Assembly (NCBI GenBank): GCA_031398915.1 | Contig: JANNOG010000019.1 | Coordinates: 1-5,611 of the forward strand | DNA: 5,611 nucleotides | Origin: JANNOG01 sp031398915 | Lineage (GTDB): Bacteria; Actinomycetota; Actinomycetes; Actinomycetales; JBBAYJ01 | Reading direction: 5' to 3' | Shown here: piece after piece, positions 1-5,611 of the stretch | Numbering within the stretch: the stretch's first letter is position 1 | How the letters are laid out: each line of letters starts with the position of its first letter | The notes under the pieces: model-generated | The model's database searches: none | The model's input: only the letters and a program-made list of their open reading frames with translations | What the model was told of the DNA's origin: nothing | Program-made: the position numbers and the translations under genes

Positions 1-121
1 CACGAGACGCTGCGACAGGATGATCGCGTCCTCGTAGTTGTGCCCGTTCCACGGCATGAACGCGACCAGCAGGTTGCGTCCCAGCGCCATCTCGCCACCG
101 TCGGTCGCCGGCCCGTCGGCC

Positions 122-122
<1 letters not shown>
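1..122. repeat. Left arm of a 122-bp perfect inverted repeat (foldback of rpoB sequence at the window edge)
   Basis: Every base from 1 to 122 is complementary to its partner in 571 down to 450 (paired positions sum to 572), with no mismatch. The match breaks at position 123. The right arm lies in well-conserved rpoB coding sequence in its proper context, so this left arm is the misplaced copy: it is rpoB antisense sequence sitting where upstream rpoB codons should be. It runs to base 1, so its true length may be greater. The junction shows near-homology: CCATGATC at 120-127 against CCAGGATC on the reverse strand of 445-452. That pattern fits template switching or foldback priming during amplification, library preparation or assembly. 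A genuine genomic inversion that breaks rpoB is much less likely, because rpoB is essential. The repeat itself is directly visible; the artefact explanation is inference. Confidence 0.97.
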
Positions 123-1867
<1,745 letters not shown>

Positions 1868-1948
1868 CGCCACCAGGTTCACCCCGCGACTCGTTCGCGT
1901 CACTAACAGCACCACCCAGTTGCACCACCCGAGAGGGGATTGAGCCGC
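1868..1948 (+). other. rpoB-rpoC intergenic spacer (81 bp)
   Basis: This short non-coding gap separates the two co-oriented polymerase genes. A 5-bp stem (CGCGA at 1885-1889 with TCGCG at 1895-1899, five-base loop) is too weak to be a terminator, and no T-tract follows. I see no convincing -35/-10 promoter pair. The arrangement fits read-through transcription of rpoB and rpoC as one unit, which is usual for this pair. The end of the spacer carries the rpoC ribosome binding site. Confidence 0.8.
1931..1938 (+). promoter_or_regulatory. Ribosome binding site of rpoC
   Basis: The purine run GAGAGGGG resembles a Shine-Dalgarno sequence and leaves 10 nt before the ATG at 1949. It supports that start over the in-frame TTG at 1940-1942, which would lie only one base beyond the purine run. 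The ATG is also favoured because it begins the family-conserved MLDVNFFDELRIG. Confidence 0.75.

Positions 1949-5611
<3,663 letters not shown>

Noticed and set aside
1885..1899. Small hairpin in the rpoB-rpoC spacer as a terminator or attenuator
   Set aside because: The stem is only five base pairs and is not followed by a T-run; a match of this size is expected by chance in GC-rich DNA.

Overview
This window is an RNA polymerase locus from a high-GC actinobacterium. It holds the C-terminal half of rpoB (beta subunit), an 81-bp spacer, and most of rpoC (beta' subunit), all on the + strand. The proteins read like actinobacterial RNA polymerase throughout: beta' starts MLDVNFFDELRIGLA, the first zinc site is C60/C62/C75/C78, and the catalytic aspartates fall at D535/D537/D539, the same numbering as Mycobacterium tuberculosis beta' as I recall it. 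Beta' also carries the long charged helical insert typical of Actinobacteria. From remembered homologues, the wording of beta (KFTRSNQG, NPLGVPGRMNIGQ, QRLVQHDVLSSIH) leans towards Propionibacteriales (Nocardioides/Propionibacteriaceae), but that is only a tentative placement.

Layout: 1-122 is not collinear rpoB. It is a perfect reverse complement of 450-571, which lies inside rpoB. The genuine rpoB sequence begins at about 122 and runs to the TGA at 1865-1867. The spacer 1868-1948 carries a purine-rich ribosome binding site but no convincing terminator. rpoC starts at ATG 1949 and stays open to the last base (1221 codons, no stop or frameshift seen when read through by eye). It lacks only its last several dozen residues, which lie beyond the window.

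The two genes encode the large catalytic subunits of one enzyme. Beta supplies the flap, the two active-site lysines and the C-terminal clamp-base segment. Beta' supplies the zinc-binding domain, clamp helices, Mg-binding aspartates, bridge helix and trigger loop. Their order and close spacing fit the usual rpoBC transcription unit.

I found no undescribed biological system here. The one real anomaly is the 122-bp foldback at the left edge. It is most simply a chimera or assembly artefact at a contig end, and it gives the rpoB reading frame a false 28-residue N-terminus.
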